Positions 13,046 through 27,200 of a stretch of 64,000 nucleotides of DNA are shown here, in pieces (the first letter of the stretch is position 1; the number at the start of each line of letters is the position of its first letter). The DNA is taken from positions 56,198-120,197 of the forward strand of contig CAVFGN010000002.1 of NCBI GenBank assembly GCA_963621965.1, written 5' to 3'. The notes under the pieces are model-generated. The model saw only the letters and a list, made by a program, of their open reading frames with translations. It was not told where the DNA came from and did no database searches. This DNA is from JAEELC01 sp963621965 (GTDB lineage Bacteria > Bacillota_I > Bacilli_A > Acholeplasmatales > Anaeroplasmataceae). The position numbers and the translations under genes were made by a program.

Positions 13046-16000
13046 ATGAAAGAAAAACTTGCTGAAAATGATGCGTTTGTTGCATATTTATCAAACCCAA
13101 ACGCAGAAACAAGAGATTATATTTTAAGTGGTCTTACTTCAGACAACACACAGTTGTTAAAAAAATCAGAATACGAAGAATTACCATTTTTCAAAAAGGC
13201 TTTTACCGATCAAGAAGGCGTTTTTAATCAGAAGGCTTTTGATGATGCTTATGCTGCAGCCAGTGATAAGTATTTTGAAATGGCTGATGAAAAGGCATTT
13301 TAGAATGCGTTGGAGTGGAATCCCGGTGGACGATATGTACCAGAAGATGCTAATATACGCGATGTCAATTCGTTTGAAGTAAACCGTGTTAAAAATTCAA
13401 ATAAAACATCACTCGGTTTAACAGGTTTTAATCAAGAAGGTCCGCAGATAAAAACAGAAGAAGAACTTGCTCAAATGGGTAAGATATGGGATTCTGAAAA
13501 TAAGATGTGGAAAGAGGGTACAGCCGAAACACAAAGTATTATTGAAAAGTTCTTTGGTAATACACTAGTATATGCTAAATATACACAAGACGGTGTACAA
13601 GAAAATCCTGTTACTGGCGAAATAGATATGCACTATAAAGGCGAGTTTATGACCGATGAAAATGGAAATTATTTTACTCGTACAATTAGTGATGAAGAAC
13701 TTGGTAATAATTAGGTTGTTGCTTTAGCTGATATTTTAACAAAAGAAGATTCTGCACTTAACGTAATAGATTTTTTTGATTCGGACGGTTTTGAAAAATC
13801 TGCTTGGGGTACTACTGCTAAAATATTAACAACTTCTCTTCTTTATTTCATACCAGCTACAGCACCTTATTATGGTGCTTTAACTGCTGCTCTTGGTCTT
13901 GCTTCTGTTATGCCAACTTTTCTTAAAGCAATAGATAGTATCTTTACTGGAAATTAGTAGACTGAAGTAAAGGGAACGTTGCGTGAAATGGAAAATTGGT
14001 TTAGAAAATATAATTCGTCATCATCAGTTTCTAGACATAGTAGAGAAAGTTTTTTAACTTATGAAAATATTGGTAATTTATTATCAGACGTTTTTGGACA
14101 AATTCATCAACAACGCGCTGCAGCAAGTTTAGCTAAATATATAAAACCAATACACAATAATACTACAGATTTGGTTGGTAGTATTATTGATGCTCAAAAA
14201 AAATAGAATAGAATTGGGCAATCTTTTTCGTTAGGATATATGAGTTTAATTTCGGCAGCTAATGTTTTTGATGATGCTAAACGAGGTGGCTATGATGATA
14301 GAACAGCTGGTGCGACTGCTTTATTGTCTGCTGCATCGTTGTTTGGCATTATGAATTTTAACAGTACTGCTAGAGGAATTGGAACATGGTTTTTAGATAA
14401 AACAACCGGATATAATGAAAATGTCTCTGTAAAGCCATTACTTAAACTTTTTCGTCAGAGTTATGATGAAATGGCAAATGTAATTCACGGTAAATTTTCA
14501 CCAGAAACTGTTAATGGTGCTTTTGGAAATTTATGGATGAAAATAAAAGAGTCATTATTTAAAACCTTTGTGTAGTAGGGTGGCGGTATTTGGCAGAGAG
14601 CAATGTTAGAGGGTATTGAAGAAGTTTCAGAAGAAGTTGTTCAAGATACTGTTAAAGGTATTACTGATTTTCTTTCATGGTCTGGCTTTATATCAAAAGG
14701 CTCTTTTGGTGGTTTTTCAAATGTGTTTTCAAGAGAAGGTGCTGCAAGATATATGCAAACGCTTCTTGGTGGTGCGTTAGGTGGTGCTATTTTTGAATTT
14801 TAGCAAAACCACTATCAGCCTTGGGTTATGCGTACCTTTAAAGATCCAAATTATAAAAGCGATTTTGAAAAACAAGCCGAAAAAGATATTTTTGATGTTA
14901 TCATAAATGGTCAAGGTGAATAGTTTGAAAAAGCCGCAAGGAGCTATCAACGTGTTTTAAATGATCGTCGTCGTAATATAGGATATGTTAACGAAAAAGG
15001 TGTTTTTGAAAGTCTAATGGCAGAAGGAGAAAATAGTGAAGCACAAACTATCACTAATGATATCATTAGACAATATAAATATATGGAGGCTTTTGTTAAA
15101 GGTATCACAGGGGTTAGTGATTTTTCAAAACTAAATTTATTTTAGCAAGAAGCCATAAAGAATTGGTTAGAACCACAGAAACAACAAATTTTAGATTATT
15201 CAAAAGAAGCATTTAAACGTGATATAAATAATGCTTGGGAAGCATATACTTCGTGGAAAGCAAAAGAGTTTAACAATGCTGAAAATAATGATGTTGCAAG
15301 TTCTAAAAACGCTAGTGAATTAAAGACACGGTTTAAAGAACAATCATAGAAAGTTAGGGATTTGTTTTCTGGAGAAAGTGCTGCTCGTAGATTATAGGAA
15401 ATATAGGTATTTATGGATTCAAATATACGAGAATTGGCATTATTACCGTTTGAAACATGGTATGATTTAATGTATAAAGATTTAAATGTTTCATTTAATG
15501 ACTTACCAGAAGGTGATAAAAACACTGATTCTACAGATTCTTTAACATAGACCGCAATTAAAGCAAAATATTAGGCTTATTCAAGACTACACACTGATGG
15601 AATCGGTGATCCACAAACAGCAGTTAATATTGTTCCAGATATTGTTGATTTATCATTACAATTAAATAAAAACTTATCCCGCCCATTACAAGAATGGGTT
15701 GAATCAGAATTATTTAAAAAGAATGCGTGGAGACAAACTGTTGAAAATTATTAGATTGATGACATTGTTAACGATTATATTGAGGATAATTTTGATGAAG
15801 AAGCGTTTAAGAAAAATTTAGATGAAAAATTATCTGAAGAATAGAAAGATTTATCTGTAAAAGCTGCTAAAAATAGTATACGAGGCGGTCTTTTGTCTAC
15901 ATTAAGAAGTGGTAAAATAACCGATTTAGCAAAAATAACACCGTAGGCATTTACTCTAAACGATCGTCTTAAAATTGATTTAGCTAGTGTAATAGATGAA

Positions 16001-19000
16001 GCGTTGGATTATGATAATTTTAGCGATGCTTCTAAAAAAGTTATTAGACAAATGATTAATACTGCTGCAGTTTTTTCAGGATTAACATCCTTTAATAAAG
16101 AAAGTGTGCAGCAAATAATAAACTCTGTTAATCAGTCATTTACTGATGAAAATAATATATACGCTAAACGAATTGCTGAAATTGAAAATAAAAGTGATGA
16201 TGAAAACGACTCTTCAATTATAGATGTTAAAGGAATTACAAGCACTTTAACATTGGATTAGAATAAATTAGATGCTAATAAACTATTATCTTTGAAATAT
16301 GATAATTTAAAAGAATTGTCTGATGCAACAGTGTTTATAAGCCCAGAGCTTGCTAAAATAATTCGTAATCAAGTTTCTACAGATTTGTTTATGTAGCTAA
16401 AAGCAATAAGCGCAGATGTATTTTTAATATCTGATAGTGAAGCATTTAGCAGAATTAAATCATTTATTAATAGTACTGATTATGTTGATGAAACTGGACT
16501 TGACGAAGGTAACTCTGTTTTTTTATACGATCTTTGTCAATCGGCTGAGGTATCAGAAGATTATTTTTTAGATGTTTTGTAGTCAGAAACAATCAAATCA
16601 GTTGTTAAAAACGCTGCTAAATTATTTGATAAAATTTCAGAATCAACACTTTCTGAAAATCCATTAACTACTGCTTTAAAGTCTATTTACTTTAAGTTTA
16701 AAGGGTCTAATGAAGGAGATACCATTTTTGAAAAACTTATTGAAATGCAAGATCGCTTGAATAACAGTGATTTTACTGCAGATACGATGATGTTTACAGA
16801 AGAAGAGCGGTCTGGTATAATGGATGCTTTTAAGACATTGCGTGTTATAAACGCGGTGTTAGGACAAATGTATGTTGGTGAAGAAAATCCAAATTTGTTT
16901 GTACATCCAAAAGGTTTAAATCAAATTTAGGTTGATTATCTTAACGCATATCATAATGGAAAAGGTGCTGAAAAATTTATAGTTTTATCACACGATGATT
17001 ATCAAAGTGCAAGTAACTATATTGCTGAATTAGGTTATAAATTAGAAATGCTTTCTCAAATTGATAGTGAATTAAATAAAACTAAAAGCGAGTTTTATAA
17101 TAAAATTAGAATTGATAGAAACAATAATTTAGCGTGCTTATATAAATCAGATATTTTAAAACATATTTCGTTTGATGATCGTGAAATCGATTTATTATCT
17201 GGTTATGAATATGATAATGATTTATCAGTAGAAGAAAACAATTTAAATGCTGAAATTATTATTCATAAAAATTTACGTAAATTATCTGAAACTGTTGATT
17301 TAGAGTCACCTGAAAGTGTTGAGTAGTTTTTAAGTAATTTATATAAAGGTTTATCTAATATAGAAGGCATTGAGTTTAAAGAGGGTGCTAAAACATGGGA
17401 CGCTTCTTTTTTAATTGGAATGGGTGAAAACATTGAAAAGATAAATGGTATTACTCTTTTTTAGCATTTAACTAGACTTTGGTTACAGTAGCCAGCACTT
17501 TCTTTTAGTTATTTGAAATCTGTTTGTGATGTAGATGAAAATTTTTCACCACGTGTTGATTAGGAAGAAGCTCTTTTAAACATATTTTTTGCATTAGATA
17601 ATTATGTTGCTGCAAACGCTATGTTAAATGTTATTCATAATAATTTAGAATAGCAAGAAAATTATCCAAATAAGTTGTTGTTAAATAATGTTATGTTATT
17701 GGTTGGAACAGGTGGTTCTGGAAAAACACTATTGGCAAAACTTATTAATAAAGATTCAACATTTAAAGACAAACTTTTATTTACTGCTAAAAATGAATCA
17801 AACGTTGATGGTGTAAAAGAAAGTTTTAATGTTTCAAAAACATTGAATGAGCTTTTTAGTTCTTTTAAAAACACAAATTCTGGTTGGAAAGATATAGAAC
17901 AAAAAATTATCAATAAAATTAAAAGTGAGGCAAAAGACGCAAAAGATGCAATATAGGTAACCGAAAATATAGACATAGATGGTATTAAAGGTACTGTAAC
18001 ATGTACGTCTGATAGTAATCACGAATATATTGAAAAATATGATTTTAACATAACTTCTGGTTTAAATTCAACAATTGATGTTAGTGATATTGTTGCATTA
18101 ACTGTTGTTGATGAGTGTACACAATTAAATCCGTTATAGTAGGCACTTTTATCAAAATGGGCAAAAGATAACAAAAAATGGATTTTAGAACTTGGTGATC
18201 CAATTCAACCTGGATATAGCGCATTAACTACATCTGATATAAATACAACAGTTGATTTAGTTACTTATCGAGCATTTATTACAGGTAATTTGGAAGGAAT
18301 GTGGCGTGCTGAAAATAGTGCTATTTAGGAATTGGTTACGCAATTATATTCGATATATACTCATGATAATTCACTTCACCCAGCAATTTTCAGTTTTAGC
18401 GAAGATAAAGTATTTGGTCCAAACGACGATAACACAAAACGTGTTATAGATAGCGTTAAAATGTTAAAACCTGTTTACACCGATTCAAATAAAAGTTCTA
18501 AATATACTGTACTTGGATATCATATTGCTGAAGAAACAAACGATTTAATGACAACATTTGACAAAATTAATGCTATTGAAGATGTATCAAAAGTTGTAAT
18601 TGTACCAGACGAAACTACTGCGGAGCAAATTGAAGAATTTAAAAAACAATTTAATACTTGGGACGTTATTAAATTGAGCGACGCATAGGGTCAGCAATAT
18701 GATTATGTTTTAGTAGATGGTTTTAATTCAGAAAAATATGGTATTGTTACAAGTTCAAAGAATTTGTTTATGTTACTTTCTAGACCAAAGCGTGGTTTAT
18801 TAATGGGGTTGGATCAAAACAAGGCTTTTAAAAATACTGGTATTTAGACAAGTATAAAATCAAATTCAATTAAAGAGTTTGTATCAGATACTCGTGATCA
18901 ATCTGCTAAACAACGTGTTGAAGAGATTAATTATTTTGCCGATAATTTAGAAACAGTAAAAATTGAACCTGTAAAAGTAGAAATTAAATCTGAAAAACCC

Positions 19001-21208
19001 GTTGTTGAACAAAACAATAATTCTGAAGACGAACAGAATTTTTAGAAAAATTGGGATGTTTATGGAGAACAAGTTTTATAGATTGAATAGTGGTACACTC
19101 GTTTAGGTGTTGATTACGATAAATTAAACGACGATCTAAAAACACAAACTTCTTATGATGGCAAATTACAAACAATTATTGATGCACAAAGCACTAAAAA
19201 TAGAGATTTAGTTGGTTTTGCAACGCTATTAAAAAATAACTCAAATCTTGTTACAGAGTTTAAGCCAGATTTTGATTTTTAGTTAGATGACTTTATTAGA
19301 CAATATGTTGCGTTTAAAAACAATCTTTCATTAAAATTATAGTCTGATAATAATTCTAGAATTTTTATTGAATATTGCCCAACAAATATTGCAACATCAT
19401 CATAGGAAAAACCATACGAAAAATTTAACAACTTTTCACACTCGGCTCCTTTGTGGAGGATGGGTATTGTTTTTAAGGAAAATAATGTTGATTATTATTT
19501 CACATTAGGTTCGTTTAGTTATGATACTCAAGAAAAATTACTTGGTGAATTAATTATAGATAAATATTGGAAAAGAGGTAGAAATGGTTCTGTAAAAGTA
19601 CCAACAAAAGCAACAATATATGAATTTTAGTTTGATGGTACTGATGTAGATAATGTTAAATTTCACGATCAATTTAAACATGGTTCAGAAGCAAAATATT
19701 TAAAATCTGTTTCTAAAACACCTGTTACATATAGTAGTGGCGTTTAGGTTAAGTAGTTTAAATTAGATCCTAATGGAATTGGTGGTTTACACACAACGGT
19801 TGGTGCATTATTAAAATCAGGATGGGAAATTGTTGAAGATGGTACTGGTAAAAAAGTACACAATTTTGACAGTAAAAATGCCGCTTTTAATTGGTTAAAT
19901 AAATATAATTTTGAACAGGCAGAAAAAAATCTTTTGTGGGCTGATAAAACAAAATGGGTACTTTTACGTCGTATTGGAACAAATGAAATGTATCCTATAT
20001 TAATACAAGCTTCTGTAGATTTAAGTTCTATTATTGCAGACGATAATAGTTACATCGATGCAAGAGACGGAAAGGCTATGTAGAAATACACTATTTAGCA
20101 GCTTACTAAAGGGTTGTTGTATGCAATGGATCTTAATTATAAAGAAGTCAAATTTTCTGAAATAGGTACTGATGGTAAACAATATACAATAACTAAAATT
20201 GTTCCAATAGATGAAAAAAATAAAATCATTGATTTAAAGCAATTAAAAAGTAAACTTGACGGTTTTTGTGAGGAAAACAATTTAACTGCAAATTAGAAAG
20301 CACTATATAAATTATTAGAGTATCATTCTGTAATAAAAGGAAAAGGTAAAAAAGTTTCGGAAAATTCTAAAGATGAAACTTTTAAAATACAGAAAGATTT
20401 GGCAGATGTTCGTAAATCTTTAAGAGTTGTTTTTGAATAGTTAGAAAAGGAAATTAAAAATAAAGATTTTACACTAAAAGGATACAGTTTTTCTAATAAA
20501 ATAAATGATATTAATTCTAAAAGTAACTTAACTGAACTTGTAGTTTCAAAAATTGTAGAAGCTCCAAAATTGTTAATAAATTTTTAGAATCTTACGTCTG
20601 TTGAAAAAAATAATTCTGCTAATACTAAAAACAAAATAATAAAATATAGTGATCATGTTTTAAGTAAAGGTTATTAGTTTCTTAATGATGAAAATTAGAT
20701 TTGTGAAATAACTAATTTAACAGAAAACGGTTTTGAGTATAAAAACACTGTAACTAATTAGTAGGTATCAATTGTTGATAATGCAGAACGTTCTCAAGAA
20801 AATGAGATTTTAAACCGCACTAACAATACAGCAGCTGTTACTGATGAAGGTAATAAAAGTTGGGAAGATTTTTAGACAGCGTATGAAGATGTTGTTCCGT
20901 TATTGCTAAGCAATATAAATATATTGGATACAATACTTGGTTATATTGATTATGAGTTAAATTCTGTATTATGGGCACATGTAACAGAAGCTATTACAGA
21001 ATTTTAGAGTTTACACCAAAAATATACTCAAGACTTTGAAAAATATTTAAAATCAAAAATTAATCAGTCTGCAATGGAAAAAAGTAGAAATTACGTACAA
21101 GGTTTGCTTGGTGCTGGTGCAGAATTTGATAATAATCTTTTATCTGAAAACTTAAACAGTAAAACAGACGAAGATACAAACGAAGATAATTGTGATATAC
21201 CTTTTTAA
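13046..21208 (+). CDS. Giant virion-module protein with embedded SF1-helicase-like ATPase, 2720 aa
   Basis: ATG 13046 to TAA 21206-21208 gives 2720 residues with many TAG glutamines. Residues about 256-295 form a hydrophobic Ala/Leu/Pro-rich segment, and about 400-450 is another small-residue-rich stretch; both could contact a membrane. Far downstream is a P-loop (GTGGSGKT, Lys1560), then D1689-E1690 followed by CTQ, then G1717-D1718-P-I-Q1721, and an arginine-bearing LLSRPKRG segment at about 1911. In order these match SF1 motifs I, II (DExx), III (GDxxQ) and VI, so residues about 1540-1930 form a helicase-like RecA pair. Flanking regions have no known domain. It sits 12 bases before the RNA polymerase gene. 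I infer a co-ejected DNA motor or transcription partner of the polymerase. Confidence 0.85.
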
Positions 21209-21220
21209 AAAAAATAAACA

Positions 21221-24200
21221 ATGAATAAATGTGGTATTAAAACTATATTTAACGGAGAATAGTTTTTAAATAATCTAATAAACGAGAAAGGGTTTAAATA
21301 TAATTCTAATTATTTATCCTTACCTCGTAAACAACGATTAATATTGGTAAAAAACGCTTTATAGATTATCAACGATACTGATGGGGATCAACAAATTAAA
21401 TCTTCGTTGGAAGAAGAATTAAAAAAATTATAGCAACCTATTATTAATTCTTATTATTCTAATGTTAACCGAAACTATTGTGCTTCGGTTAACATTAGTA
21501 ATCCAAGTATATTGATTAATTTTCTTAGTCCAAATTTAAATCAAATTTTATATAATAATATCCGTAGTTTTTTTACAAAATTAACTATTGGTGATTATGA
21601 TAATCCAAATAAATTTGCTAGAAATCTGTGTTTTGACGATGTGTCGTTAAATAACAATATTAGAACAATCAAAATATAGTTGTTAAACGCATTATGTTCA
21701 TACACTGGGGACAATTTTCGTTTTAGACAGACGTTATCTGATTAGAATTTTTATAATTAGTATAAGATTGTCATGTAGCATGTTGCTACAAAGTTAATTG
21801 AATATCAAAAATTATACTTTGATAAGAATCGTTCATCTGATAAAATTGATAATTTTTTATCAAGTGAGTTTAAGTCTTAGTTTTTTGATGCACTTCAGAA
21901 TTACTTGATTCTTACTAATTTTGACGATTTTTGTGAAGCGTTTAAGACAATTACATTAAATGCTGCAGAAAAGGGTAAAGTTATTTCTACAGAAGAAATA
22001 AAATATAGTCTCGATTCTTCGACATTTTTTAATCCATCGTTTGCTGATGACGTTCGTCAAAACGATGGCGAAAAAACAGCTGCTAATTTTTTAAAGTCTT
22101 TCGTAACAAGTATAAAAAAATCTAACGGTACATATGTTTCGTGGAACGCACTTTCAAATATTGCTACTACAATTCATCAATTAGCCGAAGAAGATCCTAA
22201 AAGCGCGTCTGCTAAATTTTTAAAGGAACCCACTTTTAAAAATTTAAAGGATGCGTTATCAGATCAAAAAGTTAGAAATCAATCTGTACTACAATCTTGT
22301 GATGCAATTGTTTAGGCTCTTGTAAATTATAATGAAACTTTTTAGGACGCTTTATCAAATATTAAACAAGCATCTAGAAAAATTGAATTAGCTACACAAA
22401 GAGATGTATTAAATTAGTTAATACATTATATACAATCAACATCTGCTTTGGTTTATGTTGAAACTGGTGAAGGAGAAACAATACAAAAAACAACAAATAG
22501 GGTTGCAACATCAAAACAAGCGTATTTAAACTTAATTGTTGGTCAAGCAGTTGAAAATTATAAAAAACGTGCTCATAACTTATATCAAGTTGGTTATACA
22601 ACGAGTGATGGAGAAACGTTTAATTAGGTGTTTAGCGATAAGGCGTTAAATAATTTACACAGTATACTTGGAATAAGCTTAGAAAACATTTAGGAATTTT
22701 TTGTTGACGAAAACGGATCTAAAAATATGCTTAAATTAGCAAGTTTTGTTAGTTTATTGTAGCAAATGTACAATCGTTATTTTAGTCACAAGTATTTGGA
22801 TGAGCGTGAATTAGATGTTGTACAAAGCACATTTAAAAATGCTTTAGCAAAAAGTGGAGAATATATTGACTTTGTTAATATTTTAATTGATGCTGTTGAT
22901 CGTAACAATTTTAAAATTCTAGATTAGAACGGAAATAATATACCTGGTCAGGGAATTTTTTCTTTAAATAATAATTTTTAGGTAGCAAAAGAAGCTTTTA
23001 AAAAATAGTTTGGTAAAAGTAGTGAAAAAAATATTTTAATTAAAAATGATTTATTAACACGACCAAATGAACAAAGTTTTAAAAGAAACTTTGATGGACA
23101 CTCTTGTTATAGGAGCGATGTTTTATTAAAAAACGGTATAGCAATTTCTCCAGTTTTATTATCTGCTAATGAAACTATGACACTGTGGCTATCTAAAGAT
23201 TTTTTAGAAAGTTCAATTAATAAAGGAATTTTGTATTTACAACCAGAAGGATATTCGGATAAGCCGCGTTTAGCAGTAACTGCATATTCTATAATGTAGT
23301 TGTTAGATTCAAATACTAAAACATCTGAATTAGTAGATACAATATATGAGCAAAATAAAGCATATTATGAGGCTATTGAATAGAAAATATGCGAAAAATG
23401 GCAAAAAATTGTAAATAAAATACAACCAGATAATTCAATAACAATTGAATCTGTTGAAGATATTGTTGCTTTTTTAGAAAATGGTGTTTCATTTGAAGTA
23501 ATACATGATGCAGTATTTGAAGTACAAAAAGACGAACCAGAATTTAATTTTATTAAAGATTCTGACTTTGTTATAAACAAAGATAAACTTGTTGGTTTAA
23601 ATAGAGCGTTTGTATTAAAACTTGCCACAGCAAAAAATAGAACGTTATTTGATTATTATTATAATACACAATTAACTACATTTTTAAGTGATGTTAAAAA
23701 TGCAGAATTACCAATTTGTGATATTATATTAAGTGATAAAGCGTTAAAAGAAGATGGTAGTGTTGATTGGGAGAGAATAAATGCGATAACTGGAGTATAG
23801 TTTGACGATTAGTCGTGGAAAGATTTCTTTTATGGGTCGTGGTTAAACGCTAAAAAAAGTAGTACAAATGAAATTCACGAAACTATTTTAACTCGATATT
23901 TTGCAATTCAAACATTACTTAAAGAGGCTGAACTTTAGATTGGTATTAAACACCCGTGGAATCACGACGTGGGTGTTTCTGATAATATTACAACAGAAGA
24001 AGTTAAATCTTTGTTTAATGGTGATGTAAAATCATAGGCTTATTAGAAAGCTGTTAAAGAATATACGAGTCGTTTAAGTAAAGGTAAAAAACGTAATAGC
24101 GCTGGTGTTGTAACTTTTACACCAATGTACGCAAATCAATACGGTGTTTCGCCAACAATGAAGATTGCTGTTTGTTAGTTTCCTCAAGTAAAAGTTACAA

Positions 24201-27200
24201 ATCATTTTGGAACAAGTGAATATTTACACCCACACGATGGTGCTACATTTGTAAATCCCATTTGGTCAATATTAGAAGAAAATAGTTATCCAGGAAAAAA
24301 ATATTTAGGTTCGAGGAAAACAATTGGTTTATATACAACAGATTATAGTATTACTCAAATAAAACATGCCGAGTATACTATGAATAATTCTTGGATACAA
24401 GGTACATTTGATGAGGCTTTAACACAAAGTGCTTTTAATGGCGAGCATTTAATGCGCGTTATGTTATCTCCAGCAAAAACCAATAATCTTTTATAGAGTT
24501 GGAAAGCCGCAAAGGATTCTAATAAAACGCTATAGTTTAAACCAATTCTTGTTAATTTTAATGGCCAAAACGCATATCTTGATGCAATTGATATTCAAGA
24601 TGATTTGTCTGTTAAATTTACATGGAAAAACGATAATACTGATGAAGTTATAGATGATTCTTTGGTAGCTGGTCTTTTTAGTTCTGATGTTAAGCGTAGC
24701 GATATTACAGGTGGATATGTAATTGAAAACTTATACTAGTTATGGAAAGCATTTGGTGGAGCATACTGTAAATCATATGTTGATTAGGAATTAAAAACAT
24801 CAGATGCTAATAATCGCATGCTGGCTACATTGATTGGGTAGTATGGTGATTCTACCATTAAATCTCAAATGATTGCAAAAATATGTGATTCTGAAGCTGT
24901 TAAAAGTGGGTCTTTGGGCTTTAATTCTGCACAAGATTTAGTTAGTGGTAAGTTAGTTACTGGAACTTTTGAAACTAAATATTTTGGCATTTAGCAAGAT
25001 TATACACACTTGGCAGAAGATTCTGAAATTCCAGCATTAACATAGGTTATTACAGCTATTGCGTTTAATGGTAATAATGTCGATTTAGTTAATAAAGCTT
25101 ATGTTGCATTGGGTGAAATTGTAGAAAAAAGTTTACGTAAATATACTGATTATAAAAACATTAAAGATTTATAGAGAATGCTTGGAGAGCGTTTATATAA
25201 GTCTTTAAAAAAGAATTCAATTGCAAGTAATGCCATTTAGCTAGTTTAGGAATTTTTAAACGAGATTAATTAGGAATCAGCATTATTGCCTGTTTCAAAT
25301 CCAGATTTATTTTATAAAATTGCTTCAGATATTATATCAAACTTAAATAATGAAACAATTAAACAACGGTTTAAAGGTATTGCTTTAATTCAAAATCCAG
25401 CACAAGGCATTGTTGGTTTATATGAAAACCGTAATGGTGATATTTTCACTCGTACTGATTTGCTTAAAAAAGCAGAAGCTATTATAGATTTTTCAAGTGA
25501 TTCAGAATTAATATCACCTTCAGAAAAAATAAATCGCTATTTGGAAATAAATAAAGAGTTTTGGGAAGATGAGTCATTAGATACGAGTAATTTTTACAAA
25601 ATTGCCGTTGGAGATAATGTTAGAATTGGAAATTCTATATATGAGGTTGTGCCGTTTGAAAATAATTTTACAAATGGTAAAATTTCTTTAGCTGAAATAA
25701 AAAATATAATTTCTAATAATAAAGAAGTATATAAAGTATATAAAAAGCAAAGAAATTTAAAATGTCATAACATTACGTTTTAGGAAGAGAATGGGTCTTG
25801 GAATAATTTGTTTTGTTTACAATCTACATAGGCAATTATAGAAGCTAAAAACGAATCTGAAAAATTATTTGCTAAAAAGTGGCATAGAGAAAATTTAGCT
25901 TTATTACAAAAAGGTATTGGCTATTATGCTACTAAAGCTGACTTTATTAGTAAAAATAAAATAACTCGTATTTTAGAAATAAAAGATGAACTTGGAGAAC
26001 AAGTAATTCCAAAGACACATAGTGAATTTAATCTTGGGTCAAACTCTTTGTCAGAAATTCTTGAAAAAGGTGAGTTGTTCTTTGAAACAGATATTCGAGA
26101 ATTGTTAACATTAAAAACATAGTTACAAAAAGGAGAATTGGGCTTAACTACAAATGGTGGTGAAATTATTTTTGTAAAAAGAGATGCTACAGTAGAAGAT
26201 AAAGAAAAACAAAATGTATATTTAAAGAAGGACGGTTTAAATTGGATCGTTGTAGATCCAAACGATAATTTTCTTTGTTATGCTCCTAACAATAGAAGTG
26301 TTGATCCTGAATAGTTTTGTGGTTATTTAGAAAATGTTGATGGAAAACGTGTTTTAAAAATAATTGCAAACGATACAAGTTTTATTAAGGATTTTGTACA
26401 AGCAATCGATAATGGTGGTGCGAAAGTTGTTCAAGCGATATACCGTTATACTAACAAAGGAAACGTTTTAGTTACCGATAAAGATACAACTTGGAAAGAT
26501 GTTGCAAAATTCAATCATGGTGTTCGTGGAAACGATTTAGAAACATCAATAAAACAATTAACGATCGCTAAATATAATAGTTGGTTATTGTCTTTAAAAA
26601 CAATTTCCGCCCGTATCCCATCACAGTCATTTCAATCATTCCTTGCTACAAAAACTGTTGCTTATACAGATGATGAGTTTAACAACGGTTACATGAATAT
26701 TTGGGAGATGTGGTTTTAGGGTTCTGACTTTGATATTGATAAAGCATATACTTTAATGTTTGATGTTTCAAAAAATGGGTTAATACAAGGAAACGTTTTT
26801 ACAGATTATAATAGTTCTGATTTTATTGAAAAGTCATTAAAATTAACGACGGCTTAGGATTATAGATTGGAAAAAACTGATAAACAAGGTTCATCAGAGT
26901 TTGATAAAATATTACAAGATTGTGGAATTGATGTAACAAATAGAACATTTAGCGCATTAGAAACACGTGATGATAAATATGAGTTAATTGATAAAATAAT
27001 TTAGAGATTAAATGAGCAAAATGTTGTTGAATATAACTCTGAAGATGATGTAGAGCTTGTACAAAAATTTATTAATTATAAATAGTAGTCATCATATGGA
27101 TTTAAAAATAAGATAACAGAGATAATTTTAGAACAATCTCGAAATCTGTAGAATTTGGAAGCGTCTGAACAACCAATGAGTACTTAGCCAATCAAACACG

